Positions 17,522 through 26,633 of a stretch of 64,000 nucleotides of DNA are shown here, piece by piece (the first letter of the stretch is position 1; the number at the start of each line of letters is the position of its first letter). The stretch covers positions 1 through 64,000 of the forward strand of contig CAJTOJ010000009.1 of assembly GCA_910577665.1 (NCBI GenBank). Reading direction: 5' to 3'. The notes beneath the pieces were generated by a model, which saw only the letters and a list, made by a program, of their open reading frames with translations, searched no databases and was not told the origin of the DNA. Both the position numbers and the translations under genes were made by a program. This DNA comes from an uncultured Acetatifactor sp. (GTDB taxonomy: Bacteria > Bacillota > Clostridia > Lachnospirales > Lachnospiraceae).

Positions 17522-18592
17522 TTAGTGCTCTGTTGCTTGCAGCGGGGGTGCTGACTCCTTCCTCACGGGCCGGATATATTTCCAGAACCGTGACGGATCG
17601 TGGTAGAAGTAGGCAATCCTGCCAGGGGAATCATCGAAGCAGTATCCGGTTCCGGCATAGTCAAATGCAGCAATGGCGGCATCGACCCTTTCCTCAACGA
17701 TGGCGTTCTCCTGTTCGTAGTCAAAAGGACCATGCTCGAAGACAATATAATCTCCTTCTGGAATGTCTGCAAGGAACATCTGGGGTGGAACTTCACCCTG
17801 GTAATCTACAGGGAGCCGGACACCATAACACTCTGCCCGGGGAACCCCATAGCAGAAGGGCTTGCCCTGAGGGTCATGGAGATAGGCCATGATCTGACCG
17901 CCACCACTGTTTGGCTCGCTGCTGCCCTGGTCATCCAGCTTTCCCTGGATGCTGTCCAGCAGGCCGCAGATGGTGGCGCAGTCATTCCCAAGCTGGGCCT
18001 GTTTCTGCCAGAAGTCCCAGTAGCTGTTGCTCTCATAGCTCTTGATATACAGAAATTTGTGGGCGGGTATTGTTGTAAAGTAAATATTCACATGTTTCAT
18101 GGTGTTTGACATATGCATTCCTCCGATTCTGGTCTGGGAAGCGGACATGGTCCGCTGTCCCGCTGCCGATTGCTCCTGCTGCTTTAGGGGAATGGAGCCT
18201 ATTCCCAGAAAGTAGCGGTTAAAGGGATTCAGTTTGGTGCGCAGGATGAGTGGTCTGGGGTGCCTGCGGTACTCGCTGGGAGTGATTCCATAGATATCCT
18301 TGAAAGCACGGGTAAAGGCTTCATGGGAGGAGAAACCATAATCCAGGGCGATTTCCAGAAGTCCACGGGTGCTGTCCCGCACCTCCTTCAGGGCAAAGGC
18401 CACCCTTCTCTGGCGCAGGTAGTCCCGAAACTGCATCCCTGTGATTTCCTGGAACTTCCTGGTAAGGAAATATTCCGAATATCCCAGTCCCTCAGACAGG
18501 CGGCGTAGCGTCAGCGCCTCATTATCTTGTAGTCTGATACAGTTGTCGATCTCGTCTATCATCTGCTGGATCTTCTGTTGCCACTCGTACAT
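17522..18592 (-). CDS. AraC-family regulator with GyrI-like effector domain
   Basis: About 356 residues. Residues ~1-110 are an AraC-type DNA-binding domain with two helix-turn-helices (LTLRRLSEGLGYSEYFLTRKFQEITG, then ALDYGFSSHEAFTRAFKDIYGITPSEYRR). Residues ~175-350 resemble the GyrI/SOUL-like drug-binding domain of Rob-type regulators (HKFLYIKSYESNSYWDF; a C-terminal EEVPEGDY-like stretch). The MYEW start (18592) has GGAGGG upstream; a GTG at 18628 is a weaker alternative. It is divergent from a MATE efflux pump, so it probably senses a toxic compound and activates the pump. Confidence 0.85.
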   Translation of the reverse strand: MYEWQQKIQQMIDEIDNCIRLQDNEALTLRRLSEGLGYSEYFLTRKFQEITGMQFRDYLRQRRVAFALKEVRDSTRGLLEIALDYGFSSHEAFTRAFKDIYGITPSEYRRHPRPLILRTKLNPFNRYFLGIGSIPLKQQEQSAAGQRTMSASQTRIGGMHMSNTMKHVNIYFTTIPAHKFLYIKSYESNSYWDFWQKQAQLGNDCATICGLLDSIQGKLDDQGSSEPNSGGGQIMAYLHDPQGKPFCYGVPRAECYGVRLPVDYQGEVPPQMFLADIPEGDYIVFEHGPFDYEQENAIVEERVDAAIAAFDYAGTGYCFDDSPGRIAYFYHDPSRFWKYIRPVRKESAPPLQATEH

Positions 18593-18897
18593 TCCTGGTT
18601 TGTCCCTCCATTCCACCAGAACAGGCACCGGTTTTCCATTTCACCTGCCCTGCCATCATCCGTTTCATTTTCGATCCTGCTTTCCGGGTTCCGTGCCATG
18701 TGCCTGTAACCCTGGTGGCCGAGGGTGTTGGTGTTATGGGCCGGATAACCTGTCGTCCTTCTATACTTCACATAAAGTTACATGACCGCGCGGCATAGAT
18801 GATATGTGAAGCTATTGTCTATCTTACAACATCTGAAAATAATATGCTTGATTTTTTTTGCGAAAAAGAGTTTCTCCTGTTTTGTGGAAGACAAGGG
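18593..18897. other. Leader region between divergent regulator and pump
   Basis: No gene is supported in this stretch. It should contain the promoter of the AraC-type gene on the minus strand; I find no convincing -35/-10 pair there. The pump promoter lies just to the right. Confidence 0.4.
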
Positions 18898-18969
18898 CAA
18901 AATAGTACAGGAATTTCCAGATTCCGTACAAAATAGTACATTGCACTTTTACATGAGAAAGTCTATACT
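18898..18969 (+). promoter_or_regulatory. MATE pump promoter with two direct repeats against the -35 box
   Basis: TTGCAC (18941-18946) and TATACT (18964-18969) are 17 bases apart. The 12-mer CAAAATAGTACA occurs exactly at 18898-18909 and again at 18929-18940, 31 bases (about three helical turns) apart. The second copy touches the -35 box. This arrangement fits activation by an AraC-family protein bound as two units. Confidence 0.7.
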
Positions 18970-19079
18970 TTTTCAGCTGAATAATGGTATACATGTATGT
19001 ACTACAGACGCAAAGGCAGGTGGAAGGGACCAGGACAGGGCCTGGAAACCATAGGAGTATAGGAAAAGAGGATGATACT

Positions 19080-20432
19080 ATGACGAAGAACATGACAAAG
19101 GGTTCGCCCATGAAACTGATACTGGGATTTTCCGTCCCGCTTTTTTTCGGTTTTCTGTTCCAGCAGTTTTATAGTCTGGTGGATACTGTGATTGTGGGGC
19201 GGTTTCTGGGTAAGGATAACCTGGCAGCAGTGGGGGCCACTGGTTCCATCAATTTCCTGGTGATCGGATTCTGTATGGGGGTGTGCAGCGGTTTTGCCAT
19301 TCCGGTGTCCCATAAGTTCGGGGCCGGGGATTATCCCGGTATGCGCAGATATGTGGCAAACTGCGCCTGGCTGGCCATGGCCTTTGCCGCGGTGCTGACA
19401 GTACTGACTACCATGTTCTGCAGGCAGATCCTGGTGGTGATGCAGACGCCGGGGAATATCATTGACAGATCCTATCAGTATATCTGGGTGATTTTCCTGG
19501 GGATCCCGGCCACTTTCCTCTACAATATGACTTCCGGTGTAATCCGCGCCCTGGGGGATAGCCGGACGCCAGTGATCTTCCTGGTGATGTCCTCCTTCTT
19601 GAATGTGGGACTGGATCTTTTCTTCATCCTGAATCTTCATATGGGAGTCCAGGGGGCTGCCTGGGCTACTGTGATCTCCCAGGGGGTATCCGGGACCTGC
19701 TGCCTGTTGTTCATGTGGAAGAAGTTCGAGCTGCTGAGGATCCGGAAGGAAGAGTGGGCGCCGGACAGACATATGATGCAGATATTATGTGGTATGGGCG
19801 TACCCATGGGATTGCAGTATTCCGTCACAGCCATCGGAAGCGTGATTCTGCAGAGTGCCACCAATACCCTGGGTTCCGATGCAGTGGCGGCTGTCACGGC
19901 TTCCAGCCGGATCAGTGGTTTTCTGGCCTGTCCCTTCGATGCCCTGGGTTCCACCATGGCCACATACGGGGGACAGAATGTGGGAGCCGGCAAGCTGGAC
20001 CGTATCGGGAATGGGATGAAATCCTGTATTATCCTGGGGGCCGGTTACGCTGTGATCGCACTGCTGGTCAGCATTTTCCTGGGAAGGCCCCTGGCCATGC
20101 TGTTCCTGGATGCCGCAGAGGTATCCATTATTGGCAATGTACGGATGTTGCTGGTCTTCAACACATCGTTTTATATGTTGCTGGCACTGGTGAACATCAT
20201 CCGTTTCCTGATACAGGGCATGGGTTTTCCTACCTTTGCCATCCTTGCAGGTGTGTTTGAGATGATTGCCAGGGCTATCACAGGGTTCCTGCTGGTACCG
20301 CTGATCGGTTTCACAGGAGTGGCACTGGGCAATCCCATTGCATGGCTGTTTGCGGATATTTTCCTTATTCCTGCCTATCTGCATGTGCACAAAGTACTGA
20401 AAAAGCGCCTGGAAGGGGTGGAGGCGGTGTGA
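19080..20432 (+). CDS. MATE family efflux transporter
   Basis: A 450-residue membrane protein with about 12 hydrophobic segments in two similar halves. The MATE signatures include PLFFGFLFQQFYSLVDTVIVGRFLG and, after it, RALGDSRTPVIF with NVGLDLFFI. The family exports drugs or toxic metabolites in exchange for Na+ or H+. The ATG at 19080 is preceded by AAAGAGG; the frame open from 18984 covers the promoter start region. It is probably regulated by the divergent AraC-GyrI protein. Confidence 0.9.
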   Translation: MTKNMTKGSPMKLILGFSVPLFFGFLFQQFYSLVDTVIVGRFLGKDNLAAVGATGSINFLVIGFCMGVCSGFAIPVSHKFGAGDYPGMRRYVANCAWLAMAFAAVLTVLTTMFCRQILVVMQTPGNIIDRSYQYIWVIFLGIPATFLYNMTSGVIRALGDSRTPVIFLVMSSFLNVGLDLFFILNLHMGVQGAAWATVISQGVSGTCCLLFMWKKFELLRIRKEEWAPDRHMMQILCGMGVPMGLQYSVTAIGSVILQSATNTLGSDAVAAVTASSRISGFLACPFDALGSTMATYGGQNVGAGKLDRIGNGMKSCIILGAGYAVIALLVSIFLGRPLAMLFLDAAEVSIIGNVRMLLVFNTSFYMLLALVNIIRFLIQGMGFPTFAILAGVFEMIARAITGFLLVPLIGFTGVALGNPIAWLFADIFLIPAYLHVHKVLKKRLEGVEAV

Positions 20433-20456
20433 CATTCCGGACCACTGTACCGGGCT

Positions 20457-22490
20457 TCATGGTTTTTCCGGGCAGAAAGGAGGCCTGGGTGCAGGATGGA
20501 TATCCGGCAGGATCTTCAGGACCTTCCGGTCATAAGTCACCAGGCCGTTGACTTCCTCCTCCACATCGGAGAGCTGGGTGTAGACAGCGCCGGACAACCC
20601 TTTTTCCACCAGGGGAAACAGTCGTTTTTCCATAAGCTGTCCGAAAGCCAGGGTCAGTTCTTTGCAGTGGGCATATTTCCGGTAACCGTAGATGCGTTCC
20701 ACACTGGAGTGGCCGGGAATATGGCAGGCATAGCCCCCGTATTCGGTGATGGCGAAGGCACGTTTCCGGTCGCGTTTCACCTTGAGGGGCCTGAAATAAT
20801 TGTGGATACTCTTAAAATCCCCACTTCCCTGGTCGAACCAGCCACTGGCGTGGTCGATGGGGCGGGTGGGGTCTTTTTGTCTGACCAGTCCGGCGATCCT
20901 GGTGGCGTCAAATTGTCCCCAGCCCTCATTGAAGGGTACCCATACAGCCAGGGACGGCACATTGTAAAGATGCGCCACTGTATCCAGACATTCCTGTTCC
21001 CAGGCGCGTCTTCCGTCTTCCTCAGACCGGGAGAACAGGCGGTAGTGGTGATCCCTGGTGTGTACAGCAATATGGGGGAACAGGGTGGGCATGTAACACA
21101 CCAGGGGCAGGTGATAGGAGGTGCCGCCACAGACCATGTCCTGCCAGACAATCATGCCCAGGCGGTCACAATGGTAATACCAGCGCAAGGGTTCTATCTT
21201 AATGTGTTTCCGCAGCATGTTGAAACCAAGACTTTTGGCCAGCCGGATGTCGAACAGGAAGGCCTCATCGCAGGGGGCGGTCATCAGGCCATCTGGCCAA
21301 TAGCCCTGGTCCAGCAGACCATGGAGGAAGTATGGACGGTGGTTCAGGCAGAAACGCAGGATGCCTTTTTCATCTGGTTCCACGCTGAAATGGCGCATGG
21401 CAAAATAGCTGTGGATCCGGTCTCCTAAAAGGGTAACACTGCCGTCTGAAAAAGTGGAAGGATCTTTGGTGGTGGCAGCGGTTTCCTCTGCACCGGTGGA
21501 AGGGTCCGCTGTGGCAAAGATGGTAAATCTGTACAGGTAGGGAGTTTCCGGTGTCCAGGGATGGAATTCTGCCTCGGGGATGGACAGGGTCAGGGTGTTG
21601 GTATGGCAGGTTGTGACGGTGAGCAGTGGGGAACCAGGCGTGGCACTCCGGGGGGATTTCCAGGTACGGTCTGCGTCAGGGGAGGTATCTGTCTCCTGGT
21701 GGTAGCAGCAGGCTCTTTCCACAGTACAGATTAACTGGGAAAAATCAGTCTGGGAGAGCAGTTCCACTGCTACACATCTCCTGTCATAATCGGGTGAAAT
21801 GCGGATCTGGGCAATATGTTTTTCGGGCACCCATTCGTACCAGACACTCTGCCAGATGCCACTCTGGGCCGTGTAGAACATGCCGCCTCTCTTCAGGGTC
21901 TGCTTGCCCCGGGCGTGGTAGGAGGTATCGCTCTCATCCCTTACCTTGACCTGTAAAAGCAGGGGAAGTTCTGACACGAAATCTGTCAGATCCACAGTAA
22001 AGGGCAGATATCCGCCCGTGTGGGTGATGAGTTCACAGCCATTTGCATATACGGTGGCCTGCTGGTCTACAGCGCCAAAGTGTAGAAGACAACGCATACT
22101 CTGTGCTTTTTTCTGTAATTCCTCCGGCGGGAACAACACCTGTCTCTGGTACCAGAGGATCTGGTTTGGCAGAAGTTGACGGCTTACGCCGGAGAGCGGG
22201 GATTCCGGGGAGAAGGGAACCAGGATCTCCCCATCTGCCACATTGTCTGGCCCAGGCTGCTCCACAGGACGGATGGCATACGTCCACTTTCCGTTTAGCA
22301 TCTGGTACTGTTCCCGCTGCATCTGGGGCCTGGGATATTCCGGCCAGACGGCTTCTTCTATCCGGTCTTTGGTACAGCCTTCTGCATGGGTGATGTCTTT
22401 TAGGCGTTCTCCCCAGGGGGTATAAAGGGGGAGTAAGGTGTCTTCGGGGTGTTCACTGCTTAGGGAAGCAATGGCATCTTTCAGATTCAT
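20457..22490 (-). CDS. GH2-family glycoside hydrolase (beta-galactosidase/glucuronidase-like)
   Basis: About 677 residues, intracellular (no signal peptide). It has an N-terminal sugar-binding jelly roll (residues ~45-200 with WTYAIRP and WYQRQVLFP), an Ig-like middle domain, and a TIM-barrel catalytic domain with the acid/base Glu522 in FNEGWGQFD and the nucleophile Glu583 in ITEYGGY. The length is short for LacZ but normal for the smaller GH2 enzymes. The MNLKD start (22490) has AGGA before it; an ATG 15 bases earlier is possible. It is the second gene after an HTH regulator, 42 bases away. The substrate is not certain. Confidence 0.88.
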   Translation of the reverse strand: MNLKDAIASLSSEHPEDTLLPLYTPWGERLKDITHAEGCTKDRIEEAVWPEYPRPQMQREQYQMLNGKWTYAIRPVEQPGPDNVADGEILVPFSPESPLSGVSRQLLPNQILWYQRQVLFPPEELQKKAQSMRCLLHFGAVDQQATVYANGCELITHTGGYLPFTVDLTDFVSELPLLLQVKVRDESDTSYHARGKQTLKRGGMFYTAQSGIWQSVWYEWVPEKHIAQIRISPDYDRRCVAVELLSQTDFSQLICTVERACCYHQETDTSPDADRTWKSPRSATPGSPLLTVTTCHTNTLTLSIPEAEFHPWTPETPYLYRFTIFATADPSTGAEETAATTKDPSTFSDGSVTLLGDRIHSYFAMRHFSVEPDEKGILRFCLNHRPYFLHGLLDQGYWPDGLMTAPCDEAFLFDIRLAKSLGFNMLRKHIKIEPLRWYYHCDRLGMIVWQDMVCGGTSYHLPLVCYMPTLFPHIAVHTRDHHYRLFSRSEEDGRRAWEQECLDTVAHLYNVPSLAVWVPFNEGWGQFDATRIAGLVRQKDPTRPIDHASGWFDQGSGDFKSIHNYFRPLKVKRDRKRAFAITEYGGYACHIPGHSSVERIYGYRKYAHCKELTLAFGQLMEKRLFPLVEKGLSGAVYTQLSDVEEEVNGLVTYDRKVLKILPDIHPAPRPPFCPEKP

Positions 22491-22532
22491 GTAGTCTGTC
22501 CTCATTTCAGATGGTATTTACAGAAAAAATGT

Positions 22533-23459
22533 TCAGTTATAAAATACTTTTACCCGGATGCCCTGGCTGTAATCACCGAACTGCTCCCCAAACAAAGTGC
22601 AGCCGCCGCAGTTGGCGGTGTCTTCGGGCACGGCGATACGGAAGGTGAGGGTGCTGTTGTAGTTCAAGGCCAGACTGTCTATGGTTACGTCAGAGAGCTT
22701 CTGCCCGCTGTCCATGAAAGTGCCCTCACGGTTTATGACCAGGGTTTTCAGAAGGCCATACTGGTTCAGGCTCCGGGGCCACCAGGCAGGTGACACATGT
22801 CCGGGTCGGTCCCCATAGTCTCCCGGACTGACCCAGATGCCCAGGGGAACCCCGTTTAGGGAAAAGTGGATGTCCGATGGGTAGTCTTCGTTGAAACCCG
22901 GATATTCCGAGGAGATCTCAAAGGAAATCTCCAGTCTGTTCAGCCGCTGTCCGGCCTGGAGACGGTTGGGCAGGCCATATTCCAGGTAGCCGCTGGTAAA
23001 CCACAGAATGCCTGCGTCAAAATGTTCCGGAAAGGTAAAGGCATTCACGTCATCTATGGCACCGATGATCTGGGTGGATGTGGCCAGCCCGCAGGTGGGA
23101 CGCAGGGACATGGCGGTAAAGCATCCCACCCGGATCTCATCCTGGTAGTAAGGGTCTTCCTGCCCGGCAGGTTCCGGCGCCATGTCGATGAGCAGCCTGC
23201 GGCAGCAGGGACTGGCCAGCTTCCGGGTGCCCCGTCTGCCAGAGGTGGTCTTGATCTGTATCAGCCCGGCTTCCACCAGCTTTCCCACATGCATGGAGAT
23301 GGCGCTGTTGGTCAGGCCCAGGGTCTTGGCCAGGTAATCCATGCTGACCTCCGGGGTGGCATAGACCAGTTTCATAATTTCTACCCGCATGGGGGCGCTT
23401 AGTGCCTTGATGACAGGCTGTGCTTCGTCAAGGGAAGAGAAATGGAGCATAGGCGGCAT
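22533..23459 (-). CDS. ArsR-like winged-helix regulator with C-terminal sugar-sensor-like domain
   Basis: About 308 residues. Residues ~10-85 form a winged helix (IKALSAPMRVEIMKLVYATPEVSMDYLAKTLGLTNSAISMHVGKLVEAG), of the ArsR type. The remaining ~220 residues are beta-rich and aromatic (WFTSGYLEYGLPN, ISFEISSEYPGF, WWPRSLNQYGLLK) with a CGGC pair near the C-terminus. I do not recognise this domain by name; it looks like a carbohydrate-binding sandwich. It is upstream of GH2 in the same transcript and likely controls it. AAGGAGG precedes two possible starts (MPPM at 23459, MLHF nine bases later). Confidence 0.75.
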   Translation of the reverse strand: MPPMLHFSSLDEAQPVIKALSAPMRVEIMKLVYATPEVSMDYLAKTLGLTNSAISMHVGKLVEAGLIQIKTTSGRRGTRKLASPCCRRLLIDMAPEPAGQEDPYYQDEIRVGCFTAMSLRPTCGLATSTQIIGAIDDVNAFTFPEHFDAGILWFTSGYLEYGLPNRLQAGQRLNRLEISFEISSEYPGFNEDYPSDIHFSLNGVPLGIWVSPGDYGDRPGHVSPAWWPRSLNQYGLLKTLVINREGTFMDSGQKLSDVTIDSLALNYNSTLTFRIAVPEDTANCGGCTLFGEQFGDYSQGIRVKVFYN

Positions 23460-23666
23460 AGGCCTCCTTCCTGTGGGATTATATGTGTTCCTACATATAG
23501 ATGCAGGGGCAAAAGGTGTTTTGGCGGGTTTTCTGGTATCTGTATATAGTATACATGGTTTGGGGGAATTATTAAAGTACAAAGTGAAATAAATGTTTTT
23601 TATAAGGTGGTGCTGTCATTGTTTTCCTGTGCCATCGCCAGGTGCTTTCAGTCTGCTCTTTTCACC

Positions 23667-23695
23667 TTGACTTTTTTCCCTGGATGGGATAGACT
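23667..23695 (+). promoter_or_regulatory. Promoter of the GH51 gene
   Basis: TTGACT (23667-23672) and TAGACT (23690-23695) are 17 bases apart. CTTTCAGTCT upstream (from ~23645) is complementary to AGACTGAAAA over the -10 region, giving an inverted repeat that could be an operator. The leader to the ATG at 23809 is AT-rich. Confidence 0.5.
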
Positions 23696-23808
23696 GAAAA
23701 TGTAAACAAAAAGTTAAATATTTCATTTTTTAATGAAATAAATTCCGCTGAAAATTTTTTTGCGGGAATCAATTTTTTCCAGGAAGACGGGAAGGAAAGG
23801 TGGAGGTT

Positions 23809-25305
23809 ATGGCAAAGCTGTATGTAAATCCCCATGTGAAGAAGGGGCATATCAACCCTGAACTACAGGGACATTTTTCGGAGCATCTGGGCAGGTGTAT
23901 CTACGAGGGTATCTACGTGGGGGAAGATTCGGATATTCCCAATGTGAACGGCATGCGCACTGATGTGGTGGAAGCGCTGAAGGAGATCCGGGTACCGGTA
24001 CTGCGCTGGCCGGGGGGGTGTTTCGCAGATGAATACCACTGGAAGGATGGCATTGGACCGAAGGAGAGCCGCAAGAAGATGATCAATACCCACTGGGGTG
24101 GTGTGGTGGAGGACAACAGCTTTGGTACCCATGAATTCATGGAACTATGCAGGCAGCTTGGCTGCAAGACCTATGTCAACGGCAACGTGGGAAGCGGCAC
24201 TGTCCAGGAGATGAGCGAGTGGGTGGAGTATATGACCTTTGAAGGGGTCTCCCCCATGGCAGATCTGCGCAAGGCCAACGGCCATGAAGCGTCCTGGAGG
24301 GTGGATTACTTCGGTGTGGGCAATGAGAACTGGGGCTGTGGCGGCAATATGAGGCCGGAGTACTACGGCGACCTGTACCGCAGGTACCAGACCTATGTGC
24401 GCAATTACAATTCCGGCAAACCCATCTACAAGATTGCCTGTGGTGCCAATGCCGGGGACTACCACTGGACGGACAAAGTGCTGGAGACTACTTTTGACCA
24501 TGGGAACGGCTTCATGAACGGTATGTCCCTGCACTATTATACCCTGCCCACCAACAACTGGGGGAAGAAGGGTTCTGCCCTGGAGTTCGATGAGAAGGAA
24601 TGGTACCGTACCTTGAAGGCCACCTTGAAAATGGAGGAACTGATCAAGGTTCATGGATCCATCATGGACCAGTATGATCCGGACAGGCGGATCGGCATGA
24701 TCATTGATGAGTGGGGCACCTGGTACGATGTGGAACCGGGCACCAATCCTGGATTCCTCTACCAGCAGAACACCATGCGGGATGCCCTGGTGGCAGGTAT
24801 TAACCTGAATCTGTTCAACAAACACTGTGACAGGGTGAAGATGGCCAACATAGCCCAGATGGTGAATGTGCTCCAGTCCGTGATCCTCACCGATGGGGAG
24901 CGGATGCTGAAGACGCCTACCTGGCATACCTTCCATATGTATCAGCATCACCAGGACGGGGAACTGGTGGAATCTTCCGTGGAGACGAAGCAGATCGGAC
25001 TGGAGGAGGACTACCAGGTGCCGGATCTCACGGAGTCTGTATCCCTGGACAAGAACGGCAGGCTCCATGTGACCATGACAAATCTGTCCTTGACCGAGGA
25101 CAGGGAGATACAGGGTATTTTTGCAGATACCACTGTGAAGAATGTGAAGGGTGAGATCCTCACAGGGAAGATGCAGGATCACAATACTTTTGAGAAAGCG
25201 GACGTGGTGCATTCAGAGGCTTTCAGCGCATTAGGAGTAAATGGCGGTAAAGTGACATTTACCATTCCGGCGTGCAGCGTGCTGCATCTGGAAGTGGAGG
25301 TCTGA
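23809..25305 (+). CDS. abfA: GH51 alpha-L-arabinofuranosidase
   Basis: A 498-residue intracellular GH51 enzyme that releases arabinose from arabinan or arabinoxylan oligosaccharides. The acid/base Glu173 is in GVGNENWGCGG and the nucleophile Glu301 is in IDEWGTWYD. The N-terminal substrate site RWPGGCFADEYHWKDGIGP is typical, and a C-terminal beta-sandwich follows. The length is standard for the family. The ATG at 23809 has GGTGGAGG upstream. It is followed by a strong terminator and is a single-gene unit. It would feed arabinose to the 10-14 kb operon. Confidence 0.92.
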   Translation: MAKLYVNPHVKKGHINPELQGHFSEHLGRCIYEGIYVGEDSDIPNVNGMRTDVVEALKEIRVPVLRWPGGCFADEYHWKDGIGPKESRKKMINTHWGGVVEDNSFGTHEFMELCRQLGCKTYVNGNVGSGTVQEMSEWVEYMTFEGVSPMADLRKANGHEASWRVDYFGVGNENWGCGGNMRPEYYGDLYRRYQTYVRNYNSGKPIYKIACGANAGDYHWTDKVLETTFDHGNGFMNGMSLHYYTLPTNNWGKKGSALEFDEKEWYRTLKATLKMEELIKVHGSIMDQYDPDRRIGMIIDEWGTWYDVEPGTNPGFLYQQNTMRDALVAGINLNLFNKHCDRVKMANIAQMVNVLQSVILTDGERMLKTPTWHTFHMYQHHQDGELVESSVETKQIGLEEDYQVPDLTESVSLDKNGRLHVTMTNLSLTEDREIQGIFADTTVKNVKGEILTGKMQDHNTFEKADVVHSEAFSALGVNGGKVTFTIPACSVLHLEVEV

Positions 25306-25321
25306 TCCCGATAAAGGAAAG

Positions 25322-25361
25322 AGGGGCAGAAACTGTCTTCAGACAGCTTCTGCCCTTTTTT
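25322..25361 (+). terminator. Strong rho-independent terminator after GH51
   Basis: GGGGCAGAA-CTGTCT pairs with AGACAG-TTCTGCCC, and a run of six T follows. It lies 17 bases after the stop. Confidence 0.88.
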
Positions 25362-25428
25362 GGGGGTTGTGAGAGGGTTTTCTGCTCCGGCGTTTTTACA
25401 ACCGGGCCTTTCGGCGGAATTGGAATAT

Positions 25429-25448
25429 GCCATATCTGCAGATATGGC
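25429..25448. repeat. Perfect 20-bp palindrome
   Basis: GCCATATCTGCAGATATGGC is fully self-complementary with no spacer. It lies between the GH51 terminator and the end of the convergent lipoprotein gene. It may be a protein binding site or part of a terminator for the minus-strand gene. It lacks a T run. Confidence 0.6.
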
Positions 25449-25499
25449 AATACAACAGATAAATAACCGGCATCGCTCCCGGGCTTTAAAAGTAGCCTC

Positions 25500-26399
25500 T
25501 TACTGCCAGGGAAGCAGCACACCGAGACTCCCTTCAGCATGTCCGAAGCCGAAAGAACCTTCTGGAAAGCTGATGCAGATCTGATCCTCCCAGAAGTACC
25601 AGACAATGGTATTGCCTGTCAGGGCGTCCGAAAGATCCTGCTCCAGAAGGGTAGCATCAAAATCAAGTTCCGGATAGGATTCAAAAAGTAGTGTTTTGAT
25701 GGTATCTTTCAGTGTTTCGTCCACAGTTATGATATCCGACAGTTTTAAGGACTCGCCGGTTCTGGTATCCAGGTTGAAGGTTATGGAATTATTGTTGGGA
25801 TGGGGGCCTCCCTCATCCGTTGTCCTTCCAATCACCAGGCAGACTATCTCTTCATCACATCTGGTCAGGGATACAGAGATGGTCTGGCTGAAAGTATAGG
25901 CCGGGTCAATGTCTGCCTGGTACTGGCGGGCATTTTCTTCGGCATCGTCCAGGAAATGGATACACTGTGTGCGACATTGTTCATTGATGTCGGAAAGGGT
26001 ACGGGACAGTGCAGGGAGCTCCTGGCCGGCCACAGCAAAGACCGGATATTGGGCGAACACAAGCTCCTGGCCGGATGCCCCTGTGCGGGCCTCACGGAGG
26101 ATCTCCCAGGTTATGGAGACAGTGGCAGGGTCCGGGGACGTGGAAGTGTCTGGCGCGGAGGATGGCTCTGCTGGGGAAGCTGCCGTCTCAGAGGAGGAAG
26201 CTGTCATATTGTGAGGGGAATCCGTCCCGTCTTGTGATGACTCTGCCGGGAGGACAGGTACTTCTGTCCCGATGGAGGCAGGGGGTAAAGTGGTGAGAGG
26301 GATGCTTTCGTCTCTGCTGTTTCCACAGGCTGTGAGGAAAAGGCACACAAGCAGGAGACATGGGAATATTGTCCGGAAGAGCTTGGCTTTCTGCTTCAT
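25500..26399 (-). CDS. Lipoprotein with PdaC/RsiV-like (DUF3298-type) domain
   Basis: A 299-residue exported lipoprotein. The signal peptide ends in a lipobox (LFLTAC), so Cys about 25 should carry the lipid. A low-complexity Ser/Pro/Thr linker follows (~residues 30-95). The C-terminal part (PVFAVAGQELPALSRTLSDIN ... GGPHPNNNSITFNLDTRTGE) resembles the DUF3298/DUF4163 domains found in RsiV and PdaC. RsiV binds lysozyme, but without the sigma-binding part this protein cannot be called an anti-sigma factor. The ATG at 26399 has AAAGGAG upstream. It is monocistronic. Confidence 0.75.
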   Translation of the reverse strand: MKQKAKLFRTIFPCLLLVCLFLTACGNSRDESIPLTTLPPASIGTEVPVLPAESSQDGTDSPHNMTASSSETAASPAEPSSAPDTSTSPDPATVSITWEILREARTGASGQELVFAQYPVFAVAGQELPALSRTLSDINEQCRTQCIHFLDDAEENARQYQADIDPAYTFSQTISVSLTRCDEEIVCLVIGRTTDEGGPHPNNNSITFNLDTRTGESLKLSDIITVDETLKDTIKTLLFESYPELDFDATLLEQDLSDALTGNTIVWYFWEDQICISFPEGSFGFGHAEGSLGVLLPWQ

Positions 26400-26448
26400 T
26401 GGTTGCACTCCTTTTTTGTCTGATGGTTCCGGCGATGGATCTCTTCTT

Positions 26449-26476
26449 AGACTAGCACAAAAGAAGGAAAATGCAA
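26449..26476 (-). promoter_or_regulatory. Possible promoter of the lipoprotein gene
   Basis: On the minus strand TTGCAT (26471-26476) and TAGTCT (26449-26454) are 16 bases apart, about 50 bases before the start. Confidence 0.4.
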
Positions 26477-26633
26477 GGGAAGGGCAAAAAAGTTAATAAT
26501 TTCGTCCTCTGGTAAGCGGGAACGGGTATAAAAATCAGAGAGAAATGACACAAAACCATAAGGAAATGTATGTTCAAAGGAGGAATGGGGTGCTACAATA
26601 GCTTTATATTTAACGATCAGGAGGAACCCGTCT

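Noticed and set aside
24145..25212. Long minus-strand ORF opposite GH51
   Set aside because: Shadow frame; GH51 active-site motifs prove the plus-strand gene.
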